A DNA stretch of 64,000 nt from Companilactobacillus kimchii DSM 13961 = JCM 10707 (GTDB taxonomy: Bacteria > Bacillota > Bacilli > Lactobacillales > Lactobacillaceae): NCBI RefSeq assembly GCF_001435445.1, contig NZ_AZDH01000003.1, forward strand, positions 1 through 64,000. Reading direction: 5' to 3'. The first letter of the stretch is position 1. Each line of letters starts with the position of its first letter. Below are positions 1 through 9,071 of this stretch, one piece after another. The notes beneath the pieces are model-generated. The model saw only the letters and a list, made by a program, of their open reading frames with translations, ran no database searches and had not been told where the DNA came from. A program made the translations under genes and the position numbers.

Positions 1-405
1 CTTCTTGCTTAATTTACGTCATTAAATTCGTTCAAGTTATTTCTTGCAATCTGCCTTCGAGGTATGTAAAAAATACCTAAATCTCTTAATAAATGCTGTT
101 CTTTTTACGTATATTCAGTTATGAATTTGTTTGATTTTTTAGCTTTACCGGTTTAATGAGAAATTTATTTTTTTGTGAACTAGCAACGGGGATAAATTTT
201 TTACCATCTTTATAGACAAATTGGATAACATCATAATTGTTATCTAGCTTTTTTGCCTGTTTGGAAACAATATCTTGAATTGAATAAGGTAGATTGCAAA
301 TTTAATCCGAATTTTTGGACAAATTTGTCAGCATAACCTGATGAGGGGTGCTAACTAAGTTAGCATCTATAATTTAGTATAAGAACCTTAAATGAAGCTT
401 AAAAA
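1..405. other. Stretch without an intact gene at the left edge
   Basis: No complete gene is visible. It holds the first copy of the 173-bp direct repeat (117-289), which on the minus strand is the 3' part of an unidentified gene, and a small inverted repeat around 330-351 (TGCTAAC / GTTAGCA) downstream of the GlsB gene, without a clear T-run on the minus strand. Positions 9-104 keep a minus-strand frame open for 31 codons without a start codon, possibly a decayed gene end. Confidence 0.4.
117..289. repeat. 173-bp direct repeat, copy A (left border of EPS island)
   Basis: Base-for-base identical to 22266-22438, in the same orientation. Identity begins at AGTTATGAATTTG and stops at GAATAAGG on both sides, and flanking bases differ. 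On the minus strand both copies encode the same 56-residue C-terminal peptide (starts PYSIQDIVSKQ, ends KNQTNS). In this copy a stop codon precedes the reading frame and no start codon is present, so it is a gene fragment. Confidence 0.9.
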
Positions 406-654
406 CTAATTCTTTGATTTACCGACAAAGAAAGAAACTAAAGCAACAACAATTACTGCTCCAATAATTGAAGGAATAATTGCCATTCCGGCTAATTGAG
501 GGCCCCAAGATCCCAGTATAGCTTCTCCAATAGAGGAACCAACTAATCCGGCAACAATATTAGCAATCCACCCCATTGATTTTCCTTTGCTAGTAATTGC
601 TCCAGCAATAGCACCAATGATGGCACCAATAATTAAAACCCATAACCAATGCAT
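406..654 (-). CDS. GlsB/YeaQ/YmgE family small membrane stress protein
   Basis: An 82-residue, glycine- and isoleucine-rich protein with three predicted membrane segments (about residues 3-20, 28-48 and 55-77). The first helix carries the repeated GAIIGAIAGAI pattern and the middle one the GLVGSSIGEAILG pattern typical of the transglycosylase-associated (GlsB/YeaQ/YmgE) family. Family members are about 80-90 residues long and are induced by envelope or general stress in lactic acid bacteria; the biochemical role is unknown. The start follows a GAGAGGA site that overlaps the stop of the small upstream gene (661-792), so the two are probably cotranscribed from a promoter right of 792. Confidence 0.85.
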   Translation of the reverse strand: MHWLWVLIIGAIIGAIAGAITSKGKSMGWIANIVAGLVGSSIGEAILGSWGPQLAGMAIIPSIIGAVIVVALVSFFVGKSKN

Positions 655-660
655 AAAACA

Positions 661-792
661 TCATCCTCTCTTATTTTTCGAAGGATGTTTTTTAGATTTG
701 TTATAGTTTTGAATTTCTTTAAAAATGGCTAATAAAAGTTGAGATATAGAAATGATAATTGATATTTTTGACCAAAGTCCAAATCTTTTCAT
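661..792 (-). CDS. Small hypothetical membrane peptide (43 aa)
   Basis: A 43-codon gene starting MKRFGLWSKISII behind a good GGAGG ribosome site. It has one hydrophobic stretch (about residues 7-25) followed by a very basic tail (NKSKKHPSKNKRG). The stop lies seven bases before the GlsB start, and the GlsB ribosome site overlaps this stop, so translation is probably coupled. No family is recognised. It may be a small stress-induced membrane peptide made together with GlsB; that is inference from context only. Confidence 0.55.
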   Translation of the reverse strand: MKRFGLWSKISIIISISQLLLAIFKEIQNYNKSKKHPSKNKRG

Positions 793-1001
793 ATCAAATC
801 CTCCATTATCTAAATTGCATCCTTCTAAATCTAATTATAGGCAATTGAATATTTGCATACAAGTTATTCTATTGTGCCATTCTTTTTAAAATAGGAATTT
901 TTGATTTGCCTTTTTCTCAATTACAGGCGTTAAAGAATAATTGATTTAGTTATTGCACTTACAAACAATTTAGCATACGGACTTAAAAAGGAGTTTTGAT
1001 G

Positions 1002-1520
1002 ATGAAAACAAATTTGCAATTTTTTGCTGATCCTAACCCAGAACCTAAGCCAAACGATTCCAACCCAAATCCTGATGGTAAAAATCCAAAGCCAGCTGGC
1101 AAGACCTACACACAGGATGATATTGGAAAGATGATGGCCTCTAAGGCTAAAGAAGTAGAAAGCAATCTGCGGGATGATTTTGAAAAGGAGCTTAAGCAAA
1201 AGGAACAAGAATGGCTTGAAAAGGGTGAAAAACGATCCAGCATGAATGCTAGTGAGAAGGCCCAAGCCGATTTAGAAGAGCAACGACAAGCCTTAAAAGA
1301 ACAGCAAGACCGTCTTCAAGAAAAATTAGATGAAGCTGATCGTAAGGATGCTTTAGCTGCAACTAAAACTGTTCTAACTGACAAGCACATTCCAGCTGAA
1401 TTTGCGGAGTTTATTAGTGATGTTAAAGAAGATGTTCGTAACAATAACTTAGATAAGTGGTCAAGAATTATTGCTTGGGACGAGTTAATGGACTATACTT
1501 TTTTATACATGCTTTATTAA
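1002..1520 (+). pseudogene. Truncated phage capsid scaffolding protein (DUF4355-like)
   Basis: The N-terminus (MKTNLQFFADPNPEPK) is the signature of Gram-positive phage scaffold proteins: a short LQFFA motif, a Pro/Asn-rich linker, then a charged coiled coil (about residues 45-110, many E, K, Q). After about residue 152 the sequence stops resembling the family (WSRIIAWDELMDYTFLY) and ends early, so the 3' end has been replaced by unrelated DNA. An AAGGAG site at 988-993 places the start at 999 or 1002. No other capsid gene is nearby, so this is a lone phage relic directly upstream of the EPS operon, probably left by a past recombination. Confidence 0.75.
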
Positions 1521-1575
1521 GTTGGGGTTTTTATGTATATAAATAACATTATATTGTATATATTCGGAGGACGAA

Positions 1576-2352
1576 GTGGAATCAGAACAAAATATTAGTA
1601 TGATGCAGATCGTAGGCATCTTACGCAAACATATAAAAGCAATTTTCGGGACAACTATTGTTGTTACTTTGGCAGCGATTTTTGTTACCTTTTTCGTTAT
1701 GACACCAAAATATAGCGCTACTACACAAATTTTGGTCAATCGTAAATTATCAGAGGACATGCAGTCGGCACAGTTCCAGCAGGTTCAGGCTGATGTTCAG
1801 ATGATCAGTACTTATAAGGATATTATTACTAGTCCTACTGTTTTAAAAGATGTTAATAAGAAAGTTAGCAGCTATCCTGGTTATCCAGGTTCTATGGGAG
1901 CATTGAAAGGATCACTATCGATTAGTAATTCTCAAAATTCTCAAGTGTTTTCAGTAACAGCTAAATCTACAGATGCTGGCACAGCGGCAGCAATTGCCAA
2001 TATGACAGCTAAGGTTTTTAAGAAAAAGGTTGTTAAAATTATGAGTGTTAACAATGTTTCAATTGTCTCTGAAGCTGAAACGAATACTAAACCTGTCAGT
2101 CCTAGAAAGACTTTGAACGTTTTGGTTGGTATTGTTTTAGGGTTGATTTTAGGTGTTGCATTAGCATTTGTTCGTGAAATAACTGATAGAACAGTTACAA
2201 CGGAGAATTTCTTAACAGATGATTTAGGGCTAACTAGTTTAGGCACAGTTAGTGAAATTGATCAAAAAGACATTGAAAGAGTCGTTGAACATAATAAAGT
2301 TCAATCTAAGTTGAGTATTAATAAATCATCAAGAAATCATAGAAGGGTCTAG
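1576..2352 (+). CDS. Wzz/CpsC-type chain-length regulator, tyrosine kinase modulator
   Basis: First gene of the EPS operon. Two membrane helices (about 23-41 and 180-200) flank an extracellular loop, with the PRKTLN proline-rich motif just before the second helix, as in the Wzz/YveK/CpsC family. These proteins sit in the membrane, activate the separate cytoplasmic BY-kinase (next gene) and set polysaccharide length. The start is GTG at 1576 behind GGAGGAC. Length (258 residues) is normal. A likely promoter lies in the AT-rich stretch 1525-1560, so the operon appears to start here rather than with a LytR gene, which instead sits at the far end of the island. Confidence 0.9.
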   Translation: MESEQNISMMQIVGILRKHIKAIFGTTIVVTLAAIFVTFFVMTPKYSATTQILVNRKLSEDMQSAQFQQVQADVQMISTYKDIITSPTVLKDVNKKVSSYPGYPGSMGALKGSLSISNSQNSQVFSVTAKSTDAGTAAAIANMTAKVFKKKVVKIMSVNNVSIVSEAETNTKPVSPRKTLNVLVGIVLGLILGVALAFVREITDRTVTTENFLTDDLGLTSLGTVSEIDQKDIERVVEHNKVQSKLSINKSSRNHRRV

Positions 2353-2360
2353 GGAATAAA

Positions 2361-3104
2361 ATGGCATTATTTAAGAAGAAAACTACAAAGTTAGATAATT
2401 ATAGTTTGAAAAATGGTGTTGGCTTGGTTACTTATGATGACCCTACCAGTACGATTTCAGAACAATTTAATACGATTAGAACTAATATCCAATTTTCATC
2501 TGTAGATAAAAAATTAAATTCAATTTTATTCACTTCATCTGCTTCATCTGAAGGTAAGTCTACAGTAAGTAATAATGTTGCAGTAACTTGGGCTAAACAA
2601 GGTGAAACGGTTGTGTTAGTTGATGCCGATCTTCGTCGTCCGACAATTCATAAAACTTTTAATGTAAGTAATAGGGTCGGACTTTCAAGTTACTTATTGG
2701 GAAATGCTTCATTTGAGGATGTCGTTCAACCAACAATGGTTAAAAATTTATTCGTTATTACTAGTGGACCGATTCCGCCTAATCCCTCAGAATTATTAGG
2801 TAGTATGAGAAATAAGGACTTAATCAATCGCCTTGAGGACAAATTTGGACTATTAATAATGGATGCTCCACCTGCTAATTCGGTTACTGATGCGCAAGTT
2901 CTTGCTACTCAAGTAGATGGTGTCGTAATGGTTGTGCCTCAAGGAATTGCTGAAAAAGCTGGGGTTGCACATGCTAAACAATTATTAGATACAGTTCATG
3001 CTAATATTTTGGGTGTAATTATGAATCGTGTCACAAAAGAAAAGTCACAAGGCTATTATGGTGGATACTATAGTGGTTATTATGGAGCTGAGAAAGAGAA
3101 ATGA
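2361..3104 (+). CDS. CpsD/EpsD-type BY tyrosine autokinase
   Basis: Cytoplasmic bacterial tyrosine kinase that, with the Wzz-like partner, controls EPS assembly. It shows Walker A (ASSEGKST, residues 61-68), Walker A' (VLVDADLRRP, about 85-94) and Walker B (LLIMDAPP, about 164-171). The C-terminal tail (residues 231-247) is a tyrosine cluster (GYYGGYYSGYYG), the autophosphorylation site. Length 247 is normal. It lies eight bases after the modulator gene and overlaps the phosphatase gene by ATGA, so the three are translated together as one regulatory module. Confidence 0.93.
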   Translation: MALFKKKTTKLDNYSLKNGVGLVTYDDPTSTISEQFNTIRTNIQFSSVDKKLNSILFTSSASSEGKSTVSNNVAVTWAKQGETVVLVDADLRRPTIHKTFNVSNRVGLSSYLLGNASFEDVVQPTMVKNLFVITSGPIPPNPSELLGSMRNKDLINRLEDKFGLLIMDAPPANSVTDAQVLATQVDGVVMVVPQGIAEKAGVAHAKQLLDTVHANILGVIMNRVTKEKSQGYYGGYYSGYYGAEKEK

Positions 3105-3886
3105 AATTAATTGATTTGCATTGCCACATATTGCCAGGCGTTGATGATGGTTCTAAAGATATGCAGATGTCATTAGATTTGGCTAAGGCAGCTGTAGATC
3201 AAGGGATTACTAATAGTCTGGTAACTCCTCACCATATGGATGGGGAATATACTAATCACAAACAAGACGTGATTAGAAAGACTAATGAATTTCAAGAAGC
3301 TTTAGATAATGCGGGCATACCGTTAAGTGTGTTTGCTAGTCAGGAAGTTCATCTAACAGGGGAACTAATGGATGCCATTGCTAAAGATGATGTTCTGTTC
3401 ATGGATGAAACTAATCGTTATATATTGTTAGAGATGCCGCACGATGGTATTCCTGAATATACGGCAGATATGATTTTTGACTTAACGACTCGTGGTATAA
3501 CACCAGTTATCGCCCATCCAGAGCGTAATCAAGGAATTCAGGAAGATCCCGATAAATTATATGATTTCGTTAAAATGGGATGTTTGACACAATTGACAAG
3601 TAGCAGTTATCTTGGTATGTTTGGTAAGAAGGTCCAAACACTTACTGAAGAAATTATTAAAGCCAATTTAGGATTTGTCTTTTCATCTGATGCCCATAAT
3701 TTTAAAGGACGTAGGTATTTAATGAAGGAAGCCTTTGAGAAGCTAGAAAAAGAAGAGGGACTTCGCAAAGCCCAATTATTTAATCTTAATGCAAGAAATA
3801 TTATCAATGGTGATGACATCGGTGATACGGATTTTATTAAGATATCTTCATTACCTAAGAAAAAGAAAAAGTTTTGGTTATTTTAG
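3101..3886 (+). CDS. CpsB/YwqE-type PHP-domain tyrosine phosphatase
   Basis: Manganese-dependent protein-tyrosine phosphatase that dephosphorylates the BY kinase. The N-terminal HxH metal motif (DLHCHILPGVDDG, His7 and His9) is clear; later metal ligands appear in TPHHMDG, AHPERN and SSDAHN. Length 261 is usual for the family. It overlaps the kinase gene by four bases (ATGA). The C-terminus ends in a lysine-rich tail (PKKKKKFWLF). Confidence is high from motifs and context. Confidence 0.93.
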   Translation: MKLIDLHCHILPGVDDGSKDMQMSLDLAKAAVDQGITNSLVTPHHMDGEYTNHKQDVIRKTNEFQEALDNAGIPLSVFASQEVHLTGELMDAIAKDDVLFMDETNRYILLEMPHDGIPEYTADMIFDLTTRGITPVIAHPERNQGIQEDPDKLYDFVKMGCLTQLTSSSYLGMFGKKVQTLTEEIIKANLGFVFSSDAHNFKGRRYLMKEAFEKLEKEEGLRKAQLFNLNARNIINGDDIGDTDFIKISSLPKKKKKFWLF

Positions 3887-3916
3887 TATAAAAACAGTAT
3901 ATGGGGGGATTTTACA

Positions 3917-4861
3917 GTGAAGGCATTAGTAACCGGTGGAGCTGGTTTTATAGGTTCACATTTAGTAGATTATTTAGTGGAACAGGGACTTGATGTAGTT
4001 GTAGTCGACGATTTATCTATGGGAGATTTAAAAAACATTCATCATCAAGATCATGTGGATGTATATATTGAAGATGTTAGAAATAAAGAATTTATTCAAC
4101 AATTATTACAAAGGGAAAAACCGGATTATATCTATTTCTTGGCTGCCATTGCAAGTGTTGCTGATTCGATTGAACGTCCTGCTGAAACCCATTCGATAAA
4201 TCATACGGCTGTATTTGATATGCTGGAGTATATACGTAAAACCGAATTACCAATTAAGAAATTTCTATTTACTTCTTCTGCGGCGGTTTATGGAAATCTA
4301 CCAGAACTTCCCAAAAAGGAGGATTCAAGAGTAGATCCATTATCTCCATATGCAATTGATAAATATTCAACAGAGAGATTTGTTTTAGCATATGGTAATC
4401 TGTATGATTTACCAACAGTTTGCGTTCGTTTTTTCAATGTTTATGGTCCAGGACAAAATCCAAGTTCACCATATTCGGGAGTGTTGTCGATTTTAACTGA
4501 ATGTTTTGATAAGAATAAAGCGTTTACGCTTTATGGAGATGGAAAACAAACACGTGATTTTGTATATATTGATGATGTTATTCAGGCTTTATGGTTAATT
4601 ACTACAAGTAAAACTAAACATGAAGTTTTTAATGTAGCAAATGGGCATGAAACGAGTTTAAATTCTATAATTCATATCTATGAAAAAATAGCTCATAAAA
4701 GAATAAAGATTCAGAAGTGCGATTATCGTATTGGTGATGTTAAACGTTCTGTAGCAAATATTAACAAGCTTACTAAACTTGGATATACTACGAAATGGAC
4801 ATTAGAAGATGGATTAAATAGCTATTGGGGGGGAATTCATCGTGAGACAAGTAGAAATTAA
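3917..4861 (+). CDS. NAD-dependent sugar epimerase/dehydratase (extended SDR, GalE-like)
   Basis: Extended short-chain dehydrogenase acting on nucleotide sugars. The Rossmann motif GGAGFIGS is at residues 7-14, TSS at 119-121 and the catalytic YAIDK at 145-149. The best guess is a UDP-hexose (or UDP-HexNAc) 4-epimerase supplying a sugar for the EPS repeat; exact substrate cannot be told. GTG start at 3917 behind a G-rich site (GGGGGG). The 3' end overlaps the priming transferase by 20 bases, so it belongs to the same operon. Confidence 0.85.
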   Translation: MKALVTGGAGFIGSHLVDYLVEQGLDVVVVDDLSMGDLKNIHHQDHVDVYIEDVRNKEFIQQLLQREKPDYIYFLAAIASVADSIERPAETHSINHTAVFDMLEYIRKTELPIKKFLFTSSAAVYGNLPELPKKEDSRVDPLSPYAIDKYSTERFVLAYGNLYDLPTVCVRFFNVYGPGQNPSSPYSGVLSILTECFDKNKAFTLYGDGKQTRDFVYIDDVIQALWLITTSKTKHEVFNVANGHETSLNSIIHIYEKIAHKRIKIQKCDYRIGDVKRSVANINKLTKLGYTTKWTLEDGLNSYWGGIHRETSRN

Positions 4862-5519
4862 TAAGTCGGTAAATACTCAAGCGGATAGTCGGTTAGTTGA
4901 ATATACTTTTGTTAATAAAATAGGTAATCCTATTACTGGTTGGAAACTTGTAATTAAACGTGTATTTGATTTATTGGTTGGATTATTGGGGTCGATAATA
5001 AGTTTACCTATTATAATGGTGTTTGCCTTTATAGTGAAAACAACCTCTAAGGGACCAGCGTTTTATAAGCAAGAACGTGTAGGCTTTATGGGGAGTACGT
5101 TTAATGTTATAAAAATAAGGTCAATGTATCAGGATGCAGAAGCTCGAACTGGAGCTGTTTGGGCACAAAAAAATGACCCTAGAATTACACCAATTGGCCG
5201 TTTTATGAGAAAAACTAGAGTCGATGAATTACCACAGTTTTGGAATGTATTAAAAGGAGACATGAGTTTAGTAGGACCTCGCCCAGAGCGCCCAATTTTG
5301 ACTGAAAAGTTTAGTAAAAGTTTTTCAGAATTTCCAAAGCGCTTGCGTATTATACCTGGCATTACGGGATATGCTCAAATTAATGGTGGATATGATATTA
5401 CACCAGATGCTAAGTGTAAATTAGATAATTATTACATTGAACATTATTCGCTTTGGTTTGATATAAAGATGTTATTAGGAACAGTCAAAATTGTGTTTAC
5501 TGGAGATGGCGCACGTTGA
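4842..5519 (+). CDS. Priming sugar-phosphate transferase (undecaprenyl-phosphate sugar transferase)
   Basis: Starts repeat-unit synthesis by moving a sugar-1-phosphate onto undecaprenyl phosphate. One membrane helix lies at about residues 44-66, preceded by the basic WKLVIKRVFDLLVG motif, followed by the conserved catalytic core (GPAFYKQERVG, KIRSM, TRVDELPQFWNVLKGDMS, GPRPERP). It has the short polyprenyl glycosylphosphotransferase form (225 residues) without the extra N-terminal helices. GTG start, overlapping the epimerase gene; its stop overlaps the next start (TTGA). Confidence 0.92.
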   Translation: MRQVEINKSVNTQADSRLVEYTFVNKIGNPITGWKLVIKRVFDLLVGLLGSIISLPIIMVFAFIVKTTSKGPAFYKQERVGFMGSTFNVIKIRSMYQDAEARTGAVWAQKNDPRITPIGRFMRKTRVDELPQFWNVLKGDMSLVGPRPERPILTEKFSKSFSEFPKRLRIIPGITGYAQINGGYDITPDAKCKLDNYYIEHYSLWFDIKMLLGTVKIVFTGDGAR

Positions 5520-6367
5520 TAACTGATTCTGAAGAGTATACATATACTGGCTTGATGTCCGTATATGCACGTGAAAATCCGACGTTGTTTGAAAACGCAC
5601 TGACCTCTATATTGAATCAAACCATAAGACCTGATTACTTCTTGCTTGTCAAAGATGGAATGTTAACAGATGAATTAGAAAATACTATCAAGATGGCCAA
5701 AGATAAATTTGAACACTGCGGAATCCGATTTATCCAGTTACAAAACAAGCAAAACTTAGGGTTAGGGGCATCTTTAAATAGAGGTTTGATGGCATGTCCA
5801 ACAGAATTTGTCGCACGCTTTGATTCAGATGACGTTAATATAGATTTACGAATGGAAAAAACTATGAATGCTTTTAGAGAAAATCCTAGACTAGTAATTG
5901 TCGGTTCCCAAATCTTTGAGTTTAATACAGACGAGAGTCATCCATTGGACGTAAAAAATGTGCCGACATCTAATGATGATATTAAAAGATGCAGTGTAAA
6001 AAGGAATCCTTTTAATCACATGTCTGTAACGTTTAGAAAAAGTGTTATCTCTAAAGTGGGCGGTTACATTGATGTGCCATTGTTTGAGGACTATTTTTTG
6101 TGGATTCGTGTTATTCATTCAAAATATCCAGTATTGAATTTAGATGATATTTTAGTTAAAGCTCATGTTGATGGATGTTTTACAAGTAAACGTGGTGGAT
6201 TTCATTATCTATTAAAAGAAATTAATTTTCAAAATTTACTTTTAAAAGGACATTATATAGGTATTTTTCAATATGTATATAATGTAGTTGTGCGTGGTAG
6301 TATCAGAATCTTACCATCTAAGGTATTACGTTTGATATATTTACATCTAAGAAATACAAGCAAATGA
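5516..6367 (+). CDS. Family 2 glycosyltransferase
   Basis: Cytoplasmic, probably inverting glycosyltransferase that adds a sugar to the lipid-linked repeat unit. The GT-A fold markers are the N-terminal SVYARENP, the ARFDSDDVN metal-binding DxD region (about residues 102-110) and the EDYFLWIR acceptor motif. The TTG start overlaps the previous stop by four bases; an internal ATG at MSVYAREN is an alternative. The gene is the last intact one before an IS-scarred gap (6385-7851), so downstream transferases may have been lost there. Donor sugar unknown. Confidence 0.85.
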   Translation: MITDSEEYTYTGLMSVYARENPTLFENALTSILNQTIRPDYFLLVKDGMLTDELENTIKMAKDKFEHCGIRFIQLQNKQNLGLGASLNRGLMACPTEFVARFDSDDVNIDLRMEKTMNAFRENPRLVIVGSQIFEFNTDESHPLDVKNVPTSNDDIKRCSVKRNPFNHMSVTFRKSVISKVGGYIDVPLFEDYFLWIRVIHSKYPVLNLDDILVKAHVDGCFTSKRGGFHYLLKEINFQNLLLKGHYIGIFQYVYNVVVRGSIRILPSKVLRLIYLHLRNTSK

Positions 6368-6384
6368 GTATTGTTAATTTAATG

Positions 6385-7317
6385 GGGAGTGTCAAGAAGT
6401 TTGTGTAAATAAAAATCCCTTCTCCTGGCAAAATAAAGTATTAATCGAAAAGTGATTCTAACGTGTCTTTGACTTGACCAAATCCGCGATGGCTACGATT
6501 GAAGTACTTTTCGTTATAGCTTATGACTTGAACTCCAATGAAATTGTCTAAAGATTTTTCGTTTGGAAATTGTTCCTTTGGTTTGGTCTTGCATTTGATT
6601 CTTTTGTTCAGTGATTCTAAGATATTGGTTGAATAAATTGTTGGTCGAATGCCCGGGGGAAAACTCAGGAAAGCTAATAGTTCATTTTCAATGGATTTAA
6701 GTTGCTGGATCAGATTGGAATACGATTTCCCCCATGCACCATAAAAATCATTTAAGATCTTGTGTGCTGCAGTTACATCGGTCGCTGAATGCAACTCTTT
6801 AAAGTCATTTAAGATCGCCTCACGATCTTTTAAACGCACATGTGAACCAATATTGCGCATAACATGTACTAGGCATCTTTGAAATTTAGCTTTCGGGAAA
6901 GCGTGCAATAATGCTGGCTATTCCATCTGCAATGATCAACTGGACTTGTTCTAATCCACGTTTTTTAAGATCTTCTGCCATTTCTGACCAAACTCCTGCA
7001 TTTTCACTTGGAGCGATTCGATAATCAAGAACTTCTTTGATGCCGACAGATGTAATACCTAAAGCAATATAGACCTCTTCTCTTTGAACTGAATCGCGGC
7101 GCAAAGGTAAGTAAGTTGCATCTAAGAAAAGACAAACATAGTTTGCCTTAATAGTTCGTTGATGAAAAGCTTCAATCTGTTTTGTTACCTGAGCAGTGAT
7201 ATTAGAAACAGTAGTAGGTGAATAATAAGAGCCATACATTTTTTCAATCAAATCTGCAATTTCACGGGTCGTAACGCCCTTGGAATAAAGCTGAATGATT
7301 GTTGTTTCTAAAGCGTC
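6385..7317 (-). mobile_element. Remnant of an IS256-family element
   Basis: The end beside 6385 has an IS256-type terminal sequence (GTGTCAAGAAGTTTGTGTAA). The element is cut at about 7317 where it abuts an IS30-family remnant on the other strand; the second terminus is missing. The transposase inside is broken, so the element is dead. Confidence 0.75.
6441..7317 (-). pseudogene. IS256-family transposase, 5'-truncated and frameshifted
   Basis: Mutator/IS256-type DDE transposase in two frames. The upstream part runs from about 7317 (TLETTIIQLYSKG) through LFLDATYLPLRR to IADGIASI, then breaks at about 6900-6915. The downstream part continues HAFPKAKFQRCLVHVMRNIG through TNILESLNKRIK to the end. 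The first catalytic Asp (LDATY), the second (IADG) and the C-terminal Glu region (TNILESLN) are recognisable. The N-terminal third is absent because the IS30 remnant replaces it. Frame break plus truncation make it inactive. Confidence 0.85.
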
Positions 7318-7793
7318 CTGCGGCCGTGAATGACCGTACAGGCGTGGGACATTGGGAAGGCGACTTGGTCAAAGGTATTCGTTCGGCTGATGAGCCAGCG
7401 CTGATGACGCTCACAGAACGGTACAGCCGAACTGAAATCATCGTTAAGATACCTGACTATCATGCGGACACCTGTCTTAAAGCCTTGCAGGACACGATCA
7501 ACGATTACGGTGCCAAGGAGTTTGAGAGTATCACGTTTGACAATGGTTCCGAGTTCGCCAAGCTGTCGGAGATCGTTGGAACCCAGATCTATTTTGCTCA
7601 TCCATACTCGCCTTGGGAGCGCGGCACTAACGAGAACACCAACGGACTACTCAGGGAGTACTTCCCGAAGGGAAAGTCTCTCAGGGACGTTACGCTGGTT
7701 GAGATCCAAGCAGTCCAATCAGCACTGAACCATCGTCCCAGACGTATTCTGAACTATCTTCGACCATGCGATTACTACCGACGCATGGCTTAA
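7318..7793 (+). pseudogene. IS30-family transposase, C-terminal half only
   Basis: Encodes the DDE domain of an IS30-type transposase: VGHWEGDLVKG (first Asp), ITFDNGSEFA (second Asp) and HPYSPWERGTNENTNG (Glu), ending ILNYLRPCDYYRRMA. The N-terminal DNA-binding half is missing: the frame begins abruptly where the IS256 remnant ends. GC content is visibly higher than in the neighbours. The right end of the element follows (GTTGCACTTGACTTGAAAAT, ending near 7851). The two opposed IS fragments form one scar between two EPS genes. Confidence 0.85.
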
Positions 7794-7859
7794 CAACCTA
7801 GACCACTATCAAGGATTCGTTATCATCGTTGCACTTGACTTGAAAATTAAGGAATAAAA

Positions 7860-9071
7860 ATGTATCAAAAAAATAATGTAATAAATATCTTGTTAGTAAT
7901 GTTGTTTGTAATAGGATCTGTGCTGAGCTATTCACAATGGAGTGGAATTGGCTCCGGCTTAAGACTTGTTTCAGAATTTTTAATAATTATTTGTAATATT
8001 TGGAATGTTAATTTTAAAAATTACACTATTATATTGCCATTGGTAGGTATTTTTTGTATATATCCTATTTTAATGACAAGTGTGGGTGTATATGGAGAAT
8101 TCTCTAAACAAGTGATATTATATAGCGTTTACTATGCATTTTACTCGTTGTTTTTGATTTGTTCTATAAATGCATTTCGAGATAACCCGATGAGTTTAGT
8201 CACTACTATATTTTGGACTCTAACTACTATGCTTTTTTTGATGATGTTTATCTTTAAAGGTGTTTCTTATAACGTTTTAGAGTTAATTAATAGTATGTTA
8301 TATAATCAAAGATATGGTAATAATATTCTTACACAACGTATATCTATGGGATTCAATAATGTGAATACTTTGGGTATGTTTGCAGGCTTTTTGGTTCTAA
8401 TTGCTGTTATTACTCATAAAAATAGAAGTAATTTAAAGAATATATTAATAGTGTTATTTAGTATTTTTATAATTTTAAATTCTGGTAGTCGAACACCCAT
8501 ATTAGCGGTAGGTATCTCACTAGTGGTCTATTTAGTTCACAGTTTAGGATCAAAAAAAATAAAGTTTATTGTTAGTACTATAACAGGCTTTTTTTTAACA
8601 ACTATTTGGGCAGTATTTTTATATTTTGTTTATTTTTCAAATTCTTTGAATACTCATTTTATGCAATTAGATGAGTTTTTAAGTTATCGGTTAAACTATA
8701 GTCAAATGGCATTGAGTTTAGCAGGAAGTGACTTACATAAATGGTTGGGTATAGGGTCAATGAGTACGAGCTTTATTCAACAAAAATTAACTGGAGAACG
8801 TTTCGCAATTGATAGTTCTTTAGCTTACTTTTTATTAACAATAGGTATTGTAGGATTTAGTTTTCTCTTAATTTATATATTGTATTTATATTGTATGATA
8901 GTAAAAAAACAGAGCTCGATAGTACTTACACTTTTTGTATTCTATTCAGTTTATCTAGTTATGGAAAATATTCTTTTTATTCCTAATGCGGCTGTATCCA
9001 CATTTATTTTGACTATAATTTTTGCTTATATGTTATCAAACAAGAGAGTTGAGGAATATAATGATAGATAA
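7860..9071 (+). CDS. Wzy-type polysaccharide polymerase
   Basis: A 403-residue, very hydrophobic protein with about ten to twelve predicted membrane helices and a large middle loop (about residues 255-310), the usual look of O-antigen/EPS polymerases. Wzy proteins link repeat units on the outer face of the membrane. Sequence is poorly conserved in this family, so the call rests on topology, length, the SGSRTP motif (about residue 206, common in the O-antigen ligase/polymerase fold) and location. The gene begins nine bases after the IS30 end, so its original promoter or upstream neighbour was probably removed. It overlaps the next gene by 11 bases. Confidence 0.75.
   Translation: MYQKNNVINILLVMLFVIGSVLSYSQWSGIGSGLRLVSEFLIIICNIWNVNFKNYTIILPLVGIFCIYPILMTSVGVYGEFSKQVILYSVYYAFYSLFLICSINAFRDNPMSLVTTIFWTLTTMLFLMMFIFKGVSYNVLELINSMLYNQRYGNNILTQRISMGFNNVNTLGMFAGFLVLIAVITHKNRSNLKNILIVLFSIFIILNSGSRTPILAVGISLVVYLVHSLGSKKIKFIVSTITGFFLTTIWAVFLYFVYFSNSLNTHFMQLDEFLSYRLNYSQMALSLAGSDLHKWLGIGSMSTSFIQQKLTGERFAIDSSLAYFLLTIGIVGFSFLLIYILYLYCMIVKKQSSIVLTLFVFYSVYLVMENILFIPNAAVSTFILTIIFAYMLSNKRVEEYNDR

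Noticed and set aside
9-104. Minus-strand 31-codon open frame (KEQHLLRDLGIFYIPRRQI...)
   Set aside because: No start codon or ribosome site, preceded by a stop and short; it may be a decayed gene end, but no family is recognisable.
9022-9060. Longer N-terminus for the GT2 protein
   Set aside because: It would overlap the polymerase by 50 bases and has no ribosome site; ATG 9061 is preceded by GAGG and begins the conserved domain.
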